A stretch of 64,000 nt of DNA, from positions 930,001 to 994,000 of the forward strand of contig JAQFVV010000182.1 of the NCBI GenBank assembly GCA_028023455.1. Reading direction: 5' to 3'. Every line of letters starts with the position of its first letter. The first letter of the stretch is position 1. Source of the DNA: Epiperipatus broadwayi. Lineage: Eukaryota; Onychophora; Udeonychophora; Euonychophora; Peripatidae. Position numbers and translations under genes: made by a program. This document shows, piece after piece, positions 11,508 to 22,870 of this stretch. The notes beneath the pieces are model-generated. The model was not told where the DNA came from and ran no database searches. It saw only the letters and a list, made by a program, of their open reading frames with translations.

Positions 11508-13666
11508 TGTACCAATCGGAATGCAAGTGAAGATCGAATCTAACCGCAAACACAATATCTGCTCTACAAGGGCGCCATCTAGGCATTTGATCCTAGAAAA
11601 ATTTATAGAGTAGGCAGATACGCGCTGTTAAGATTCGACTTTATTTAAATATTCCGATCGTTAGCCCAAGTCACTAGCTCAGCGGAGACGCAGAGATAAA
11701 AATCTATAAATTTTATATCTTAAATATAAAAGAATAAAAGCCACTGCCAGAAATTAACACATAAAAATATTTATTTACGCACATATAAAATAATATTTAA
11801 ATTTTGAGGAATAAATTTAACGTTTATATTTTTATATTGATCTTTAATTCTAAATTTAAGTAGATTTCAAATAATGAGTTTACTATTTATTTAGAGGGTC
11901 GAGTATGAATGGACTACATAGGTCTGCATTTGAAAGGAAAATATTCTTCCCTGATTTAACCTTAGGCAACAAATTTCGCAATCAACTGGCGCCAATCCAT
12001 CTGATACATTCATGTATTCAATGTAGCATGATACGACAACACAAAATACTATATTGTCAGGAATGTACATCTGAACAATAAGTAGAAATAGAGAAGACAT
12101 TGACTCTCCACCAACAGGAATGTGACATCTGTTGGCAAGTAGATCAATAAACTAAAAACTCCATAGGAATGGACTGCGGTCTTCTGCCGACTTACAAACC
12201 CATCCATAGGCAAACAGAGGGTGTGTGGCGTATATCTATAATCCTGCCCGTAGCGGACCTCATACTACATCTACTAATTACACAAATATATCCAATCCAT
12301 TGAACCAATTCAACTACGAAATGAATAACCTAAGATTACCCTCCCTTAATACAACTTTACAAAACTATATAGCCATTCACGCCCGACTTAATTTTAACAT
12401 TTATATACGTTCGCACAGATTTGTTTAAAAATGTTGGGTATAGATCGATTACACAGATTCCACGGTCAAAAACATTTCAAAATAAACATAAACGATCAAA
12501 ATACAAAATTATTGATACCGACAATCGCAGAGGGAAACTTATAAGTAACCCAATAGTATTCACCATAAGATACTTGCGTTGTCACCAATAACTTAAAAGA
12601 CATCCGAATAAATACATTTTAGATACTCACCGTAAGGTATCATTATTTATCGAATGTCTATATATTTTGATCAAATATGAAAACCAAAATCTAATTAACC
12701 GCAAACGAATCCATGCAAGCGTCTATAGACAACTTAAATGTAATGCATTTAATAATTTCTACAATAAAATATTACTACAAATAAAAATATTAAAAGGGAA
12801 ATGATTCTTTTAACAATCGGGAAAGATATAAAATTAACCATTATTAATTTGTTTTAAACTTACAAAAGTCAGATAAGAGTCCATTTTAAATAAGTCGGCT
12901 TGTTTATTAATTTGTTCAACTTGACGAAAGTTCTTGATTGATTTTAATAATTGTTCATTTCCTATAGGTTACGGTAGCAGAGCTCCCGGTTCCTGGTGTC
13001 AATGTCCACGGAGTCTTTAATTGAAAGATCGATCTAATGTTCAGGAGGTGGCATTTGCTGGTTCATGGTATCAGTCATTTCATTTCAGAGATAAATGAGA
13101 GAGAACAATAAAGTGCGTCTTTATCGCTCGTCTCACCCAACCAAGTTGAAAAAGCTTCTTCAACTCAATATTTTTTCTTTTTATATCATCCACAAGGATT
13201 CACTGAACAAAACGTCACTAATCTGTTTTTTCGTTATGGTTCGAGCCAAGGCTTAGTGCTTCCATTGGTCAAGCTAAAATTTCTTTCTTCTCTTATCTAA
13301 CTTTCCATCTGACTTTTTAATTAAACAGCTTTTAGATAATTAATAAACAATCATTTCCATTTATAGATTACAGGAATTAATTAATACCTGTTTTTATTTT
13401 AACTTATATTAAATATTTTAATATTTAACTCTTGTATTTTTTTATCAAAAAAAAAAAAAAATACGTTCAAATACTTTTTTTTATTTATATAAAAAAAAAT
13501 ATTTTTACAGTTTAGCATCTGTGCGAATATATATACGTATAACAAACGTTTTTAATTTTAGCGTTTAGTTTTTTTTTACTTTTATTTTTAATACACTTAT
13601 TTTTATATGCGAACTTAAAAGTTTTTATTTTAAATAAATGTAACGACATATTTATATATCGTTACA
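11508..13666 (-). repeat. Long terminal repeat, copy 1 (3' LTR if minus)
   Basis: Runs from TGTACCAATCGGAATG to CGTTACA. Its last 28 bp (13639-13666) form a near-palindrome, TGTAACGA...TCGTTACA, with an A+T core. The first ~200 bp, with GGGCGCCATCTAGGC and AGCTCAGCGGAGACGC, are distinctly G+C-richer than the surroundings. Several frames are open for 60-70 codons (11891-12100 minus, 12225-12428 plus), identical in both LTRs, with no recognised domain. Confidence 0.9.
12373..12804 (+). other. Nearly open frame inside the LTR (second copy at about 15100-15534)
   Basis: Reading from 12373, a frame runs about 143 codons to TGA at 12802 with a single internal stop at 12589. It is rich in Arg, Lys, Asn and Ile, for example HRKVSLFIECLYILIKYENQ, then NLINRKRIHASVYRQLKC. 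The other LTR has the same stop, and its only length difference here is a 3-bp insertion that keeps the frame (adding Asp after RKRIH). No family is recognised. It may be chance openness in a young repeat. Confidence 0.2.
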
Positions 13667-14235
13667 TATCAGTAAACTTCCTCAAAAAACAAAAACATTA
13701 AAAAAAAAAAAAAGAATTTACTTAGTGTTAGTAATTACGTTACACAAATTGATTATATATGAAAATTTCAAAAGGACAAAACTTTTTTTTTTAAAAGACA
13801 AAACAGTAATTACACACAAATATAATGATTAAAAAAAAAAGTTGACTGATGATTCCTTACTACCAGCTAAATTTCTGCCCCCTCCCTTCCAAGTTTCATT
13901 TCTCCTACCTTTAAGTGTTATTTAGGCAAGTTAAACGATTAAATTTTAAACAAGACTTTTTAAAGAAAATTATGATTTATATTTATTAATTACGTTTTAT
14001 TTATTACTTTTTTATTCCTCGTATTTCTCTTTACATATGCGCAATTTTTCTTACTGGCAGTACCTTTTTACACAAAATTTAAACTATAACTTTACGTTAA
14101 TACAAAACATATATCTATATAATTTTCAGAAAAAAATTTACGGGCATGATTCACTTTTAAAATTCTCAGGGCACTCGTGGTTTATTAAAGATCAACCAAC
14201 CCCTTCCGGGGTAGGCCCAAGTTGGGTAGCCAGTT
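13667..14235 (-). other. Internal region of the LTR element
   Basis: A 569-bp interior with no recognisable gag-pol. It holds poly(A)/poly(T) tracts near 13700 and 13785, and a pyrimidine-rich patch at 13878-13891, which is purine-rich on the minus strand but about 210 bp from the LTR. The primer-binding-like site is at 14214-14232. The 71-codon plus-strand frame at 14037-14252 crosses into the LTR and is not supported. Confidence 0.7.
14214..14232 (-). promoter_or_regulatory. Primer-binding-like site, tRNA-Lys type
   Basis: On the minus strand this reads TGGCTACCCAACTTGGGCC, three bases inside the LTR edge. It fits the 3' end of tRNA-Lys (CUU), whose complement begins TGGCGCCCAACGTGGGG, apart from TA for G and a few changes. 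It sets the element's orientation. Confidence 0.5.
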
Positions 14236-16401
14236 TGTACCAATCGGAATGAAGTGAAGATCGAATCTAACCGCAAAAACAATATCTGCACTACAAGGGC
14301 GCCATCTAGGCATTTGAGCCTAGAAAAATTTATAAAGTAGGCAGATACGCGCTGTTAAGATTCCACTTTATTTAAATATTCCGATCGTTAGCCCAAGTCA
14401 CTAGCTCAGCGGAGACGCAGAGATAAAAAAATATAAATTTTATATCTTAAATATAAAAGAATAAAAGCCACTGCCAGAAATTAACACATAAAAATATTTA
14501 TTTACGCACATATAAAATAATATTTAAATTTTGAGGAATAAATTTAACGTTTATATTTTTATATTGATCTTTAATTCTAAATTTAAGTAGATTTCAAATA
14601 ATGAGTTTACTATTTATTTAGAGGGTCGAGTATGAATGGACTACATAGGTCTGCATTTGAAAGGAAAATATTCTTCCCTGATTTAACCTTAGGCAACAAA
14701 TTTCGCAATCAACTGGCGCCAATCCATCTGATACATTCATGTATTCAATGTAGCATGATACGACAACACAAAATACTATATTGTCAGGAATGTACATCTG
14801 AACAATAAGTAGAAATAGAGAAGACATTGACTCTCCACCAACAGGAATGTGACATCTGTTGGCAAGTAGATCAATAAACTAAAAACTCCATAGGAATGGA
14901 CTGCGGTCTTCTGCCGACTTACAAACCCATCCATAGGCAAACAGAGGGTGTGTGGCGTATATCTATAATCCTGCCCGTAGCGGACCTCATACTACATCTA
15001 CTAATTACACAAATATATCCAATCCATTGAACCAATTCAACTACGAAATGAATAACCTAAGATTACCCTCCCTTAATACAACTTTACAAAACTATATAGC
15101 CATTCACGCCCGACTTAATTTTAACATTTATATACGTTCGCACAGATTTGTTTAAAAATGTTGGGTATAGATCGATTACACAGATTCCACGGTCAAAAAC
15201 ATTTCAAAATAAACATAAACGATCAAAATACAAAATTATTGATACCGACAATCGCAGAGGGAAACTTATAAGTAACCCAATAGTATTCACCATAAGATAC
15301 TTGCGTTGTCACCAATAACTTAAAAGACATCCGAATAAATACATTTTAGATACTCACCGTAAGGTATCATTATTTATCGAATGTCTATATATTTTGATCA
15401 AATATGAAAACCAAAATCTAATTAACCGCAAACGAATCCATGATGCAAGCGTCTATAGACAACTTAAATGTAATGCATTTAATAATTTCTACAATAAAAT
15501 ATTACTACAAATAAAAATATTAAAAGGGAAATGATTCTTTTAACAATCGGGAAAGATATAAAATTAACCATTATTAATTTGTTTTAAACTTACAAAAGTC
15601 AGATAAGAGTCCATTTTAAATAAGTTGGCTTGTTTATTAATTTGTTCAACTTGACGAAAGTTCTTGATTGATTTTAATAATTGTTCATTTCCTATAGGTT
15701 ACGGTAGCAGAGCTCCCGGTTCCTGGTGTCAATGTCCACGGAGTCTTTAATTGAAAGATCGATCTAATGTTCAGGAGGTGGCATTTGCTGGTTCATGGTA
15801 TCAGTCATTTCATTTCAGAGATAAATGAGAGAGAACGATAAAGTGCGTCTTTATCGCTCGTCTCACCCAACCAAGTTGAAAAAGCTGCTTCAACTCAATA
15901 TTTTTTCTTTTTATAGTCCTCCACAAGGATTTCACTGAACAAAACGTCACTAATCTGTTTTTTCGTTATGGTCCGAGCCAAGGCTTAGTGCTTCCATTGG
16001 TCAAGCTAAAATTTCTTTCTTCTCTTATCTAACTTTCCATCTGACTTTTTAATTAAACAGCTTTTAGATAATTAATAAACAATCATTTCCATTTATAGAT
16101 TACAGGAATTAATTAATACCTGTTTTTATTTTAACTTATATTAAATATTTTAATATTTAACTCTTGTATTTTTTTATCAAAAAAAAAAAAAAAATACGTT
16201 CAAATACTTTTTTTTATTTATATATAAAAAAAATATTTTTACAGTTTAGCATCTGTGCGAATATATATATACGTATAACAAACGTTTTTAATTTTAGCGT
16301 TTAGTTTTTTTTACTTTTATTTTTAATACACTTATTTTTATATGCGAACTTAAAAGTTTTTATTTTAAATAAATGTAACGACATATTTATATATCGTTAC
16401 A
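14236..16401 (-). repeat. Long terminal repeat, copy 2 (5' LTR if minus)
   Basis: Matches 11508-13666 with single-base changes, a 3-bp in-frame insertion near 15442 and small differences in A, T and TA tract lengths. At least seven of the substitutions and indels lie in the first ~210 bp. Ends CGTTACA at 16401 and is followed by the AATT target copy. Confidence 0.9.
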
Positions 16402-16796
16402 AATTATTATGAGAAAAGAAAACTGTCATGATTTAAATAAATGTGAGATTGCATGAATTGAAATCTTAGTTTAATTAATACTTTGAAGTATTTTTGAAAA
16501 ATAAGTAAATAAAAAACTTGGAATGTGGGTCATGTGTTACTAGAAACTGTCCTTTTTTCTTAGATGAAACAAATCTGACTGTTGTTTCTTAAACAGATTG
16601 TTGAAACATTGATATATATGAAAAAGAATTGATTATACATATTATTGAGTCTAAGAGATTTATTTCATAGAAGAAAAGTCTAAAAAGACAGGTTAATATA
16701 TTCATTTATTTTAACCTACAATTTAATTCCAATATTAAATTAATTTATGTATTCTGGAATTTTGGCAATGCATTTATCATAAATAAAAAAAAAAAA

Positions 16797-16880
16797 AGCT
16801 TGTTTAGAGCTATTAGCACGCTCTTAATTTTACATATTTGTAAGTGCAAGCTATACATAAGTCATGTGACATCTGACTTG
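16797..16880 (+). repeat. Partial copy of the 3' structured module
   Basis: AAAGCTTGTTTAGAGC, a TATTAGCAC loop, GCTCT, then GTGCAAGCT, then AAGTCATGTGACATCTGACTT. The outer stem (AGCTTG/CAAGCT), inner hairpin (AGAGC/GCTCT) and final hairpin (AAGTCA/TGACTT) match the end of the 10.5-kb insertion. The palindromic body is missing. It is preceded by an A-rich run. Confidence 0.7.
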
Positions 16881-18214
16881 TTATTATTACTATTAAATTA
16901 AAATCTGTAATATTGAATATATTTGCTATAGTCAAGCCTACTGATGAAGATGTCAAAAATCTAATCTATACACCTGAATTATAAAAAGACTGAGCTATCT
17001 AAAAACTATTATGTGTATAAGATGAGATTTTATTCAGAAAATTCTTTATTCACTACAACATTGGGAAATATGACTACAGAAGATAGCAATTTTAGAATTG
17101 GTTTAATTTTATTCAAAAACATATTTTTAGTAAATTAACATATAGTCATTGATATATTGGCTGCTGAAAAGGGAATTTGCTGTTAATTGAAAAGAGACTT
17201 TTTTTTGAGGCTTTATAGGAACTGAGCAAGGCAAATCCCTAATGTCCATGCCAAATGTTCTTATTGTTGCAGCAATTAAAATGTTATGGGATTTTTACCT
17301 CTAAAATCAAGAAATACTATAATCTCAGACATAACTAAAAACTATGGCTTTATTCCCAGTATGGTTTAAAAAATGCCAGCAAGTCAATGGTTGGCAAACT
17401 AAAGCAGAGAGTATTAAGTATCCCCTGATTGTAAACACAGACCATCATCTGACAATGACCTTTATTTAGGTAATTGCAGCTACAGATGACTTAAGTGTAA
17501 GAAAGATTGTATGAATTGGAAGAACTGTCTGATGTTAAATGAGACATTGGTGAACTTTGTGAAATTAGAAGAAAAGATGAAGAGCGCAATTGATTTAAAA
17601 AGTGAATATGTACTTTACTATAGTCACAAATATTGGAAACACAAATAGAATGGGATTCATTATAAATAATGTGGAAGAACAACATTGTCAAATTGATGAT
17701 GTATCAGACAGAGTGGCATAAAAGACATCAAATACAGATGATTTAGGTTTATGCCCTAAAACTTCTCATTGTGATGATTTTAAAATTGTCACGGGGGAGT
17801 TTAATGCTTTAATTTGGTAAACATTTGATTGTGGGTAAATTTGGTTATGGTGATAGAAATGAAAGAGGATACAGATTTGTGTTTTCAAAAAATGGAAAAA
17901 CTATATTATAAATTCTTTCTTTGAAAAAAAAAAGAAGCTAAATGGACATGGAAGCATCCAAATAAAAATGCAGCAAAATTGGATATACTTTGACTAACAC
18001 CTTTATTTGGATGCTTTCATATACAAATAAAAATGCAGCAAAAAGAGTGTATTGTTCTCACTAGATTCAACACAGAAATTATTCATTCATCAGTGAGATG
18101 TAGTGCAAAACTAGAAACAAAAGAACAAAATAAATATTCGTAATTAATATTCCTAATTTCCAGAAACATTCAGACGATTTTAAGTTAGAAATCTTTTTAA
18201 AATATTAATAGTTT

Positions 18215-18375
18215 TTTAAAACGGTTCAGATTTGAATAAAATCAATAGGAAAATAACTGATTCACTGTTAGGTAAATTTGAATAAAATCAGTAAGAAGAT
18301 AATTGATTCATTATTAAGTAGATTTTAATAAAATCATTAGGAAGGTAACTGATTCACTATTAAAAACTGTAACAA
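18215..18375 (+). repeat. Three degenerate tandem units of about 58 bp
   Basis: Units built on TTTGAATAAAATCA, TAGGAAAATAACTGATTCA and TATTAA occur three times in a row inside the RTE copy. The minus-strand copy at 7.9 kb has one, so this is a local expansion in a dead element. Confidence 0.7.
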
Positions 18376-19001
18376 AGATAGCTATTATAAAGAAGTAGCA
18401 ATTTACCAGTAAATTTTTTTTTGAGAAGATGTATGAAGAAAAAAAAGAGAAATATAAAAATTTATAAAAAATATTCATAAAGAAGAATTGAATATCTAGA
18501 GTTTTGTGAAATGTAGAAAAGTGTTAATAACAATATAATATATAATTATGAATTAGCAATGAAAGTTACAGAAAAGAATGTCTCAAAAGTGTAAAACAAC
18601 TTCTTGGTATTGGTAGGAAATATATTTATGCGATAAGAAAAAACTATTACGAAAAAGAACTATCATAAAATATGTGGAAGGATTATATAATTATAAAAGT
18701 AATAAAGAACAAGAAAAGAAGGTACCCCTTTTCTTAATGGTCTCTATTTATAATAAAATGAGACATGCAATTAAATCTATAAAGAAGGAAATGCTCCAGG
18801 AACTGTTGGAATTATAACTGATTTCTTAAAAGAAGCAAATGAAGAAACAAAAAAGTTGATAGCAAATGACTAAATGATAAAGATATACCAAATGATTGGA
18901 AGAACACAACAATAACCTTAATATTTAAGAAAGGTCATAAAGAAGATATTAAAAATTAAGATGTATCAGTCTTTTATCAGTTCTATACAAAATTTTTATT
19001 A

Positions 19002-19921
19002 AGATAATTGAAATAAAATACTTGTTTTTACTTCATCTTTGAGAGATAAGTTTTAAATTGCACTTTACGCAAAAAAATGAAGCTTAATATTATTAGAAAA
19101 GAATTATACAGCTTAGACCTTTCAGAGTGCTTAGGTCTCCATATTCATATCCTATCTTGGGAGTGTCAACTTACATTGAGATTTTAAGTGAAGCTTAGCA
19201 GTCATTTATGCAAAATTTATTCAAAATTTTTTTTCATAAAGACCATTTTTTGGAGATTGCAAAGCATGATTCTTTTCAGTGTTTTGCATAGTTGTCGTTT
19301 GCAATAAAGCATGATTTCATTATCTTTTGTTTCATATCATTACATTCAATGCACAGTGCCCTTGCCATAGTGGGTTCAAACACATGGTCTGTTATTTTTT
19401 GGTGCAAATAGCCCAAGCATTTTACAATATTTAATGCCCAACCAATGGATGTAGAGCAGCATATTATGGAGAGACCGGTGCCAAAACATCTCAACATCAC
19501 TATTTATATAAAAGAGCTCTAAACAATACTGAAAACAAATTCATATTCTTTGAGCACCAAAGAACAACAGGCCATGTGTTTGAATCCACTATGGCAAGGG
19601 CACTGCACACTGAACGTAATGATATGAAATGAAAGATAAAGCAGGCATGCTTTATTGCAAATGACAACTATGCAATAAACTGAAAAGAATTGTGCTTTGC
19701 AATCTCCAAAAAATGGTCTTTATGAAAGAAAACTTTGAATAAATTTTGCATAAATTACTGCTAAGCTTCGCTTAAGATCTCAATGCAAGCTGACACTCCC
19801 AAGATAGGGTATGAATATGGAGACCTGCATGCTCTGAAAGCACTAAGCTGTATAATTCTTTTCTAATAATACTAAGCTTCACTTTTTTGTGTAAAGCGCA
19901 ATTTAAAAATTGAGATAATTG
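19002..19921. mobile_element. Foldback element inserted in the RTE reverse transcriptase
   Basis: The arms (about 19045-19470 and 19505-19910) are reverse complements, from TTTTAAATTGCACTTTACGC at one end to GTAAAGCGCAATTTAAAA at the other. Shared internal blocks include CTATCTTGGGAGTGTCA, CCATTTTTTGGAGATTGCAA and GCCCTTGCCATAGTGG. A 9-bp direct repeat, AGATAATTG (19002-19010 and 19913-19921), may be the target duplication. The RT coding line resumes on both sides. No transposase is present, so this is a non-autonomous DNA element or foldback. The minus-strand frame at 19276-19500 is an arm artefact. Confidence 0.8.
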
Positions 19922-21060
19922 TAACTTATCTAATGCAAATTTTGGATTTTAATGAAAAAAAAAACTGGATTTAAAGATGGTATTAACAAAGTGGGTCATA
20001 TCTGCATATTGAGAGAAAGTATAGAAAGGACCAATGAATATGAGCTACTGTTATGCTTTTATTTTATAGATTATAAAAAGACATTGATTCTATAAACATT
20101 TTTATAGTGATTACAGTTTTGAATCATAAAGATATAGATCCAGGATATTGCCATATTCTGAAACATATTTATATGAGTACTGCAGTGATTAGATTACATA
20201 CTGATACTATGAATATCAACATTAAAAAAATACATGATAGAATAACTCAATCTCCAAAACTTTTTACAGCAGTTTTGCAAGAAATATTTTGCCGATTAAA
20301 ATGGAAAGCTAAGGGAGTAAAAGCAAATGGAAATTATTTAAATCATCTAGATTTTGTAGATTATGCTATTTTTGCAACTAATATATCAGGAAATGTTACA
20401 AGAGTTATAAGATGAAAGTAATAACATAAGAATAAAGATGAATGTTAAAAGGATTAAAATAGTTTACAATGGATTTCTTAAAGAAAATAAAATAAAGATT
20501 AGTAATCATAAATTAAAAAAAATTGACAACTACAAATATCTTAATCAGATTATCAATTCAGATGGAAACAGTGGATGAAATTAATCATAGAATTAAACTT
20601 GGATAGAATATTTTTATTAGAAGTAATTTAGCATTAAAAAGAAAGATGCCTATATGCTTGAAAAGGAAACTTTAATGAGTTTTTCCAGTTGTTACTTCTA
20701 GATCTGAGACTTGGGTACTTAACAGAAGAGTATTGCAGAGACTTCAGACCACTTAATCAAGTATGGAAAGATGTATGTTAGTACCAAAAAGGAATTAAAA
20801 ATTTAATGCATATTTGAGAAAACAAACAGGTATTAATTCACATCATTAAAAGAATTAAAAAACTGAACTGGATTTGGGCTGGTCATATTGCTAGAAGAAA
20901 TGTTATTAGATGGGCCTTATCCAAAGAAGTAAAATATCTAAAAAGAGAACACTTATGAGGTGGATGGATGAAATAAGGAAGTTTTCTGGTGTGATATGAA
21001 GAGAGGATAGAGATTGAGAAACTGGATTATCTCTAGTTGATCAATAATGGTTGAAAATAA

Positions 21061-21489
21061 TGATTTAAATTTCAACATTTATTACTACTTTTTGAGATAT
21101 TATTTAATAATATATATAAAAAATAATTTATAATAAATACTTTTATTTACTGTGCACTAAAAAGCAGAAAAATAATTGTTTTCTTCAACCATAATAGGAA
21201 TTTTATATTTAACTTGAAATAAAAGTATGGGCTGTCTAGAAATTAATTAATTCAATCATTAGTTTTCACAAGTGATTGTATTAATTAATTTCTGGTCACT
21301 CATATAAATCTCATTTCGTTAAGACACAAAGAAAGAAATTAGAGAGCAATAGTAGTATAGACATTAAAAGATATAGATTAGAGTAAATAGGTTTTATAAC
21401 CTTCCTTCTTGCACTAACATTCCAACATCAAACTTAAAGCATGCACTCTAAATGAGCGTTAAAATTTTAATAATAACTTTAAATTTTAA
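21061..21489. other. A+T-rich spacer with one hairpin
   Basis: Nothing recognised apart from an imperfect palindrome at 21240-21292: arms of about 20 bp built on AAATTAATTAAT and TCAATCA, with a loop of about 14 nt. Confidence 0.6.
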
Positions 21490-21670
21490 CTCTGTAAGGG
21501 TTGGAGAATTGTAAGGATATCTTTACAATGTAACCTTGTTGCTTACTACCAAATCCAGCTCAATTTTTAGTTAACCAATTAAACATATTTTCAATTATAA
21601 AATAAATGAACCCACACTTGTATATATACATAGTCACAACAAATGTATGTATTTTTTTATTATATTAAAA
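21490..21670 (-). repeat. Inverted partner of the 11.17-11.34 kb repeat
   Basis: Reverse complement of that repeat, with shared blocks ACTACCAAATCCAGCTC and AAATAAATGAACCCACA and scattered substitutions. Confidence 0.75.
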
Positions 21671-21689
21671 AAAGGATCAAAACATTGCT

Positions 21690-22870
21690 TAAGTCTTTAA
21701 AGTAAAGACTATAAATAGTCAACAAAATATCAAAGTCATATATCACATGACTCAATTTTTAAGCTTCTAAATAAAAAATAAAGTTGCTCATTTTCTCTAA
21801 CAAGCTTTATTGATAAAAACCACTTCTTAGCTTCAGACCAATGGTTAATGCTTTGGTACTTCTCAGTGAGGCATTAGGGTAGTTTCAGACACTAGATCTA
21901 AAAATACCAAGATAAAGTCAGTATTTATCTAAAAGTTAACTATTGAGTAGAAAATCTGAAATTTTTTGATACCTAAATATCTTCAAACCCAGTTATCTAA
22001 CTTAAATAGCTATATGACTTTGATTTTTTGTTGACTATTTATAGTCTTTGCTTTAAAGTTATTACATTGCTAAGCCTATTAATATATGGTTTGGCTGAAG
22101 ATATCACAGCCCCATATAGTTGTTTAAGTTAGATAGCTGGGTTTGAAGACATTTAGGTGTCTAAAAATTTCAGATTTTCTACTTAACAGTTAACTTTTAG
22201 ATAAATGCTGGCTTTGGCTTGGTACTTTTTGATCTAGTGTCTGAAATTATCCTAGCACCTCACTGAGGAGCACAAAAGCATGGAACTATTGGTCTGAGGC
22301 TAAGGAATGGTTTTCAAGATAGAGATTTTTAAATGCTTTGTTTAGCTGGCATTTATCAGTAAGGCTTGTTAGAGCAAATTAGCAGAGCTCTTTATTTTTT
22401 ATATATAAGCTTAATTGAGTCATGTGATATATGACTGGATTTTTTTTATTGAGTATTTATAGTCTTTGCTTTAAAGTCTTAAGCAATGTTATATTGCTAA
22501 GGCTATTAAGATATGGTTTGGCTGAAGATCTCTCAGCCCCATATGGCTATTTAAGTTAGATTGCTCAGTTTGAAGACATTTAGGTGTCTAAAAATTTTAG
22601 ATTTTCTACTTAATAGTTAACTTAGATAAATGCTGGCTTTGGCTTGAATAGTTTTAGATCTAGTGTCTGAAACTATTCTAGCGCCTCACTGAGAAGCACC
22701 AAAGCATGAAATCATTGGTCTGAGACTAAGGAGTGATTTTTAAATGCTTTATTTAGTTGGCATTTATCAATAAAGCTTGCTAGAGCAAATTAGCAGAGCT
22801 CTTTATTTTTTATTTACAAGCTTAAAAATTGAATCATATGATATATGACTTTGTTTTTTTTGTTTTTTTT
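21690..22870. repeat. Cluster of palindromic elements: one inverted and two direct units
   Basis: The unit at 21730-22035 is in inverse orientation. Two direct units follow at about 22040-22450 and 22455-22860. Common blocks: GAAGACATTTAGGTGTCTAA, CAGATTTTCTACTTAA, GATCTAGTGTCTGAAA, ATTGGTCTGAG and the structured 3' end. That end is GCTTGYTAGAGC, a loop, AGCTCT, CAAGCTT or AAGCTT, and a CATGTGATATATGACT-type hairpin with a T run. Spacer blocks TATTTATAGTCTTTGCTTTA and GGTTTGGCTGAAGAT are repeated too. No protein is encoded. A related copy lies at 38.84-39.02 kb. The tandem and inverted arrangement suggests nested insertion or rearrangement. Confidence 0.8.

Larger units (their letters stand above)
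11504..16405 (-). mobile_element. Non-autonomous LTR retrotransposon with very long LTRs
   Basis: Two direct repeats of about 2.16 kb flank just 569 bp (13667-14235). Each repeat starts TG and ends CA on the plus strand. The flanks carry a 4-bp target duplication, AATT (11504-11507 and 16402-16405), typical of Ty3/Gypsy-type integration. Reading on the minus strand, three bases after the LTR there is a primer-binding-like site beginning TGGCTACCCAACTTGGGCC, close to a tRNA-Lys (CUU) 3' end. The LTR then begins TGTAACG, common for Gypsy-like LTRs. No gag or pol remains, so it must rely on enzymes from elsewhere. The LTRs differ at about 20 places by eye (about 99% identical), which implies a recent insertion. 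No clear polypurine tract touches the downstream LTR. Orientation and superfamily are inferred. Confidence 0.85.
17160..21060 (+). pseudogene. RTE-type LINE copy, interrupted by a foldback
   Basis: Plus-strand degenerate element. The leader and start (17160-17520) match the copies at 8.7 and 26.5 kb. The endonuclease is at about 17560-17880 (GFIINNVEEQ, a frame reading VYALKLLIVMIL, then KFGYGDRNER). The RT begins at about 18780 with NAPGTVGIITDFLKEAN. It resumes after the foldback at 19.01-19.91 kb with TGFKDGINKVGHICILRES and IDYKKT. It then continues in the longest open piece (20107-20415) with IDPGYCHILKHIY, SPKLFTAVLQEIF and a mutated catalytic box, LDFVDYAIF in place of the usual FADD. 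The C-terminal block (KRIKKLNWIWAGHIARR-like) follows at about 20.8-20.95 kb. Stops and the lost catalytic Asp make it inactive. Confidence 0.85.

Noticed and set aside
11675-11700. tRNA-like A box (TAGCTCAGCGGAGACGC) in the LTR
   Set aside because: No B box at the expected distance.
11891-12428. Two 67-69-codon frames inside the LTR, repeated at 14.6-15.2 kb
   Set aside because: Identical because the LTRs are nearly identical; no recognised domain and no independent evidence of coding.
14037-14252. 71-codon frame crossing from the internal region into the LTR
   Set aside because: Crosses the LTR edge and the primer-binding-like site; not a gag fragment by any motif I recognise.
17491-17691. 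66-codon minus-strand frame
   Set aside because: Shadow of the plus-strand RTE endonuclease.
19276-19500. 74-codon minus-strand frame
   Set aside because: Lies in one arm of the foldback at 19.0-19.9 kb; the other arm has a broken version.
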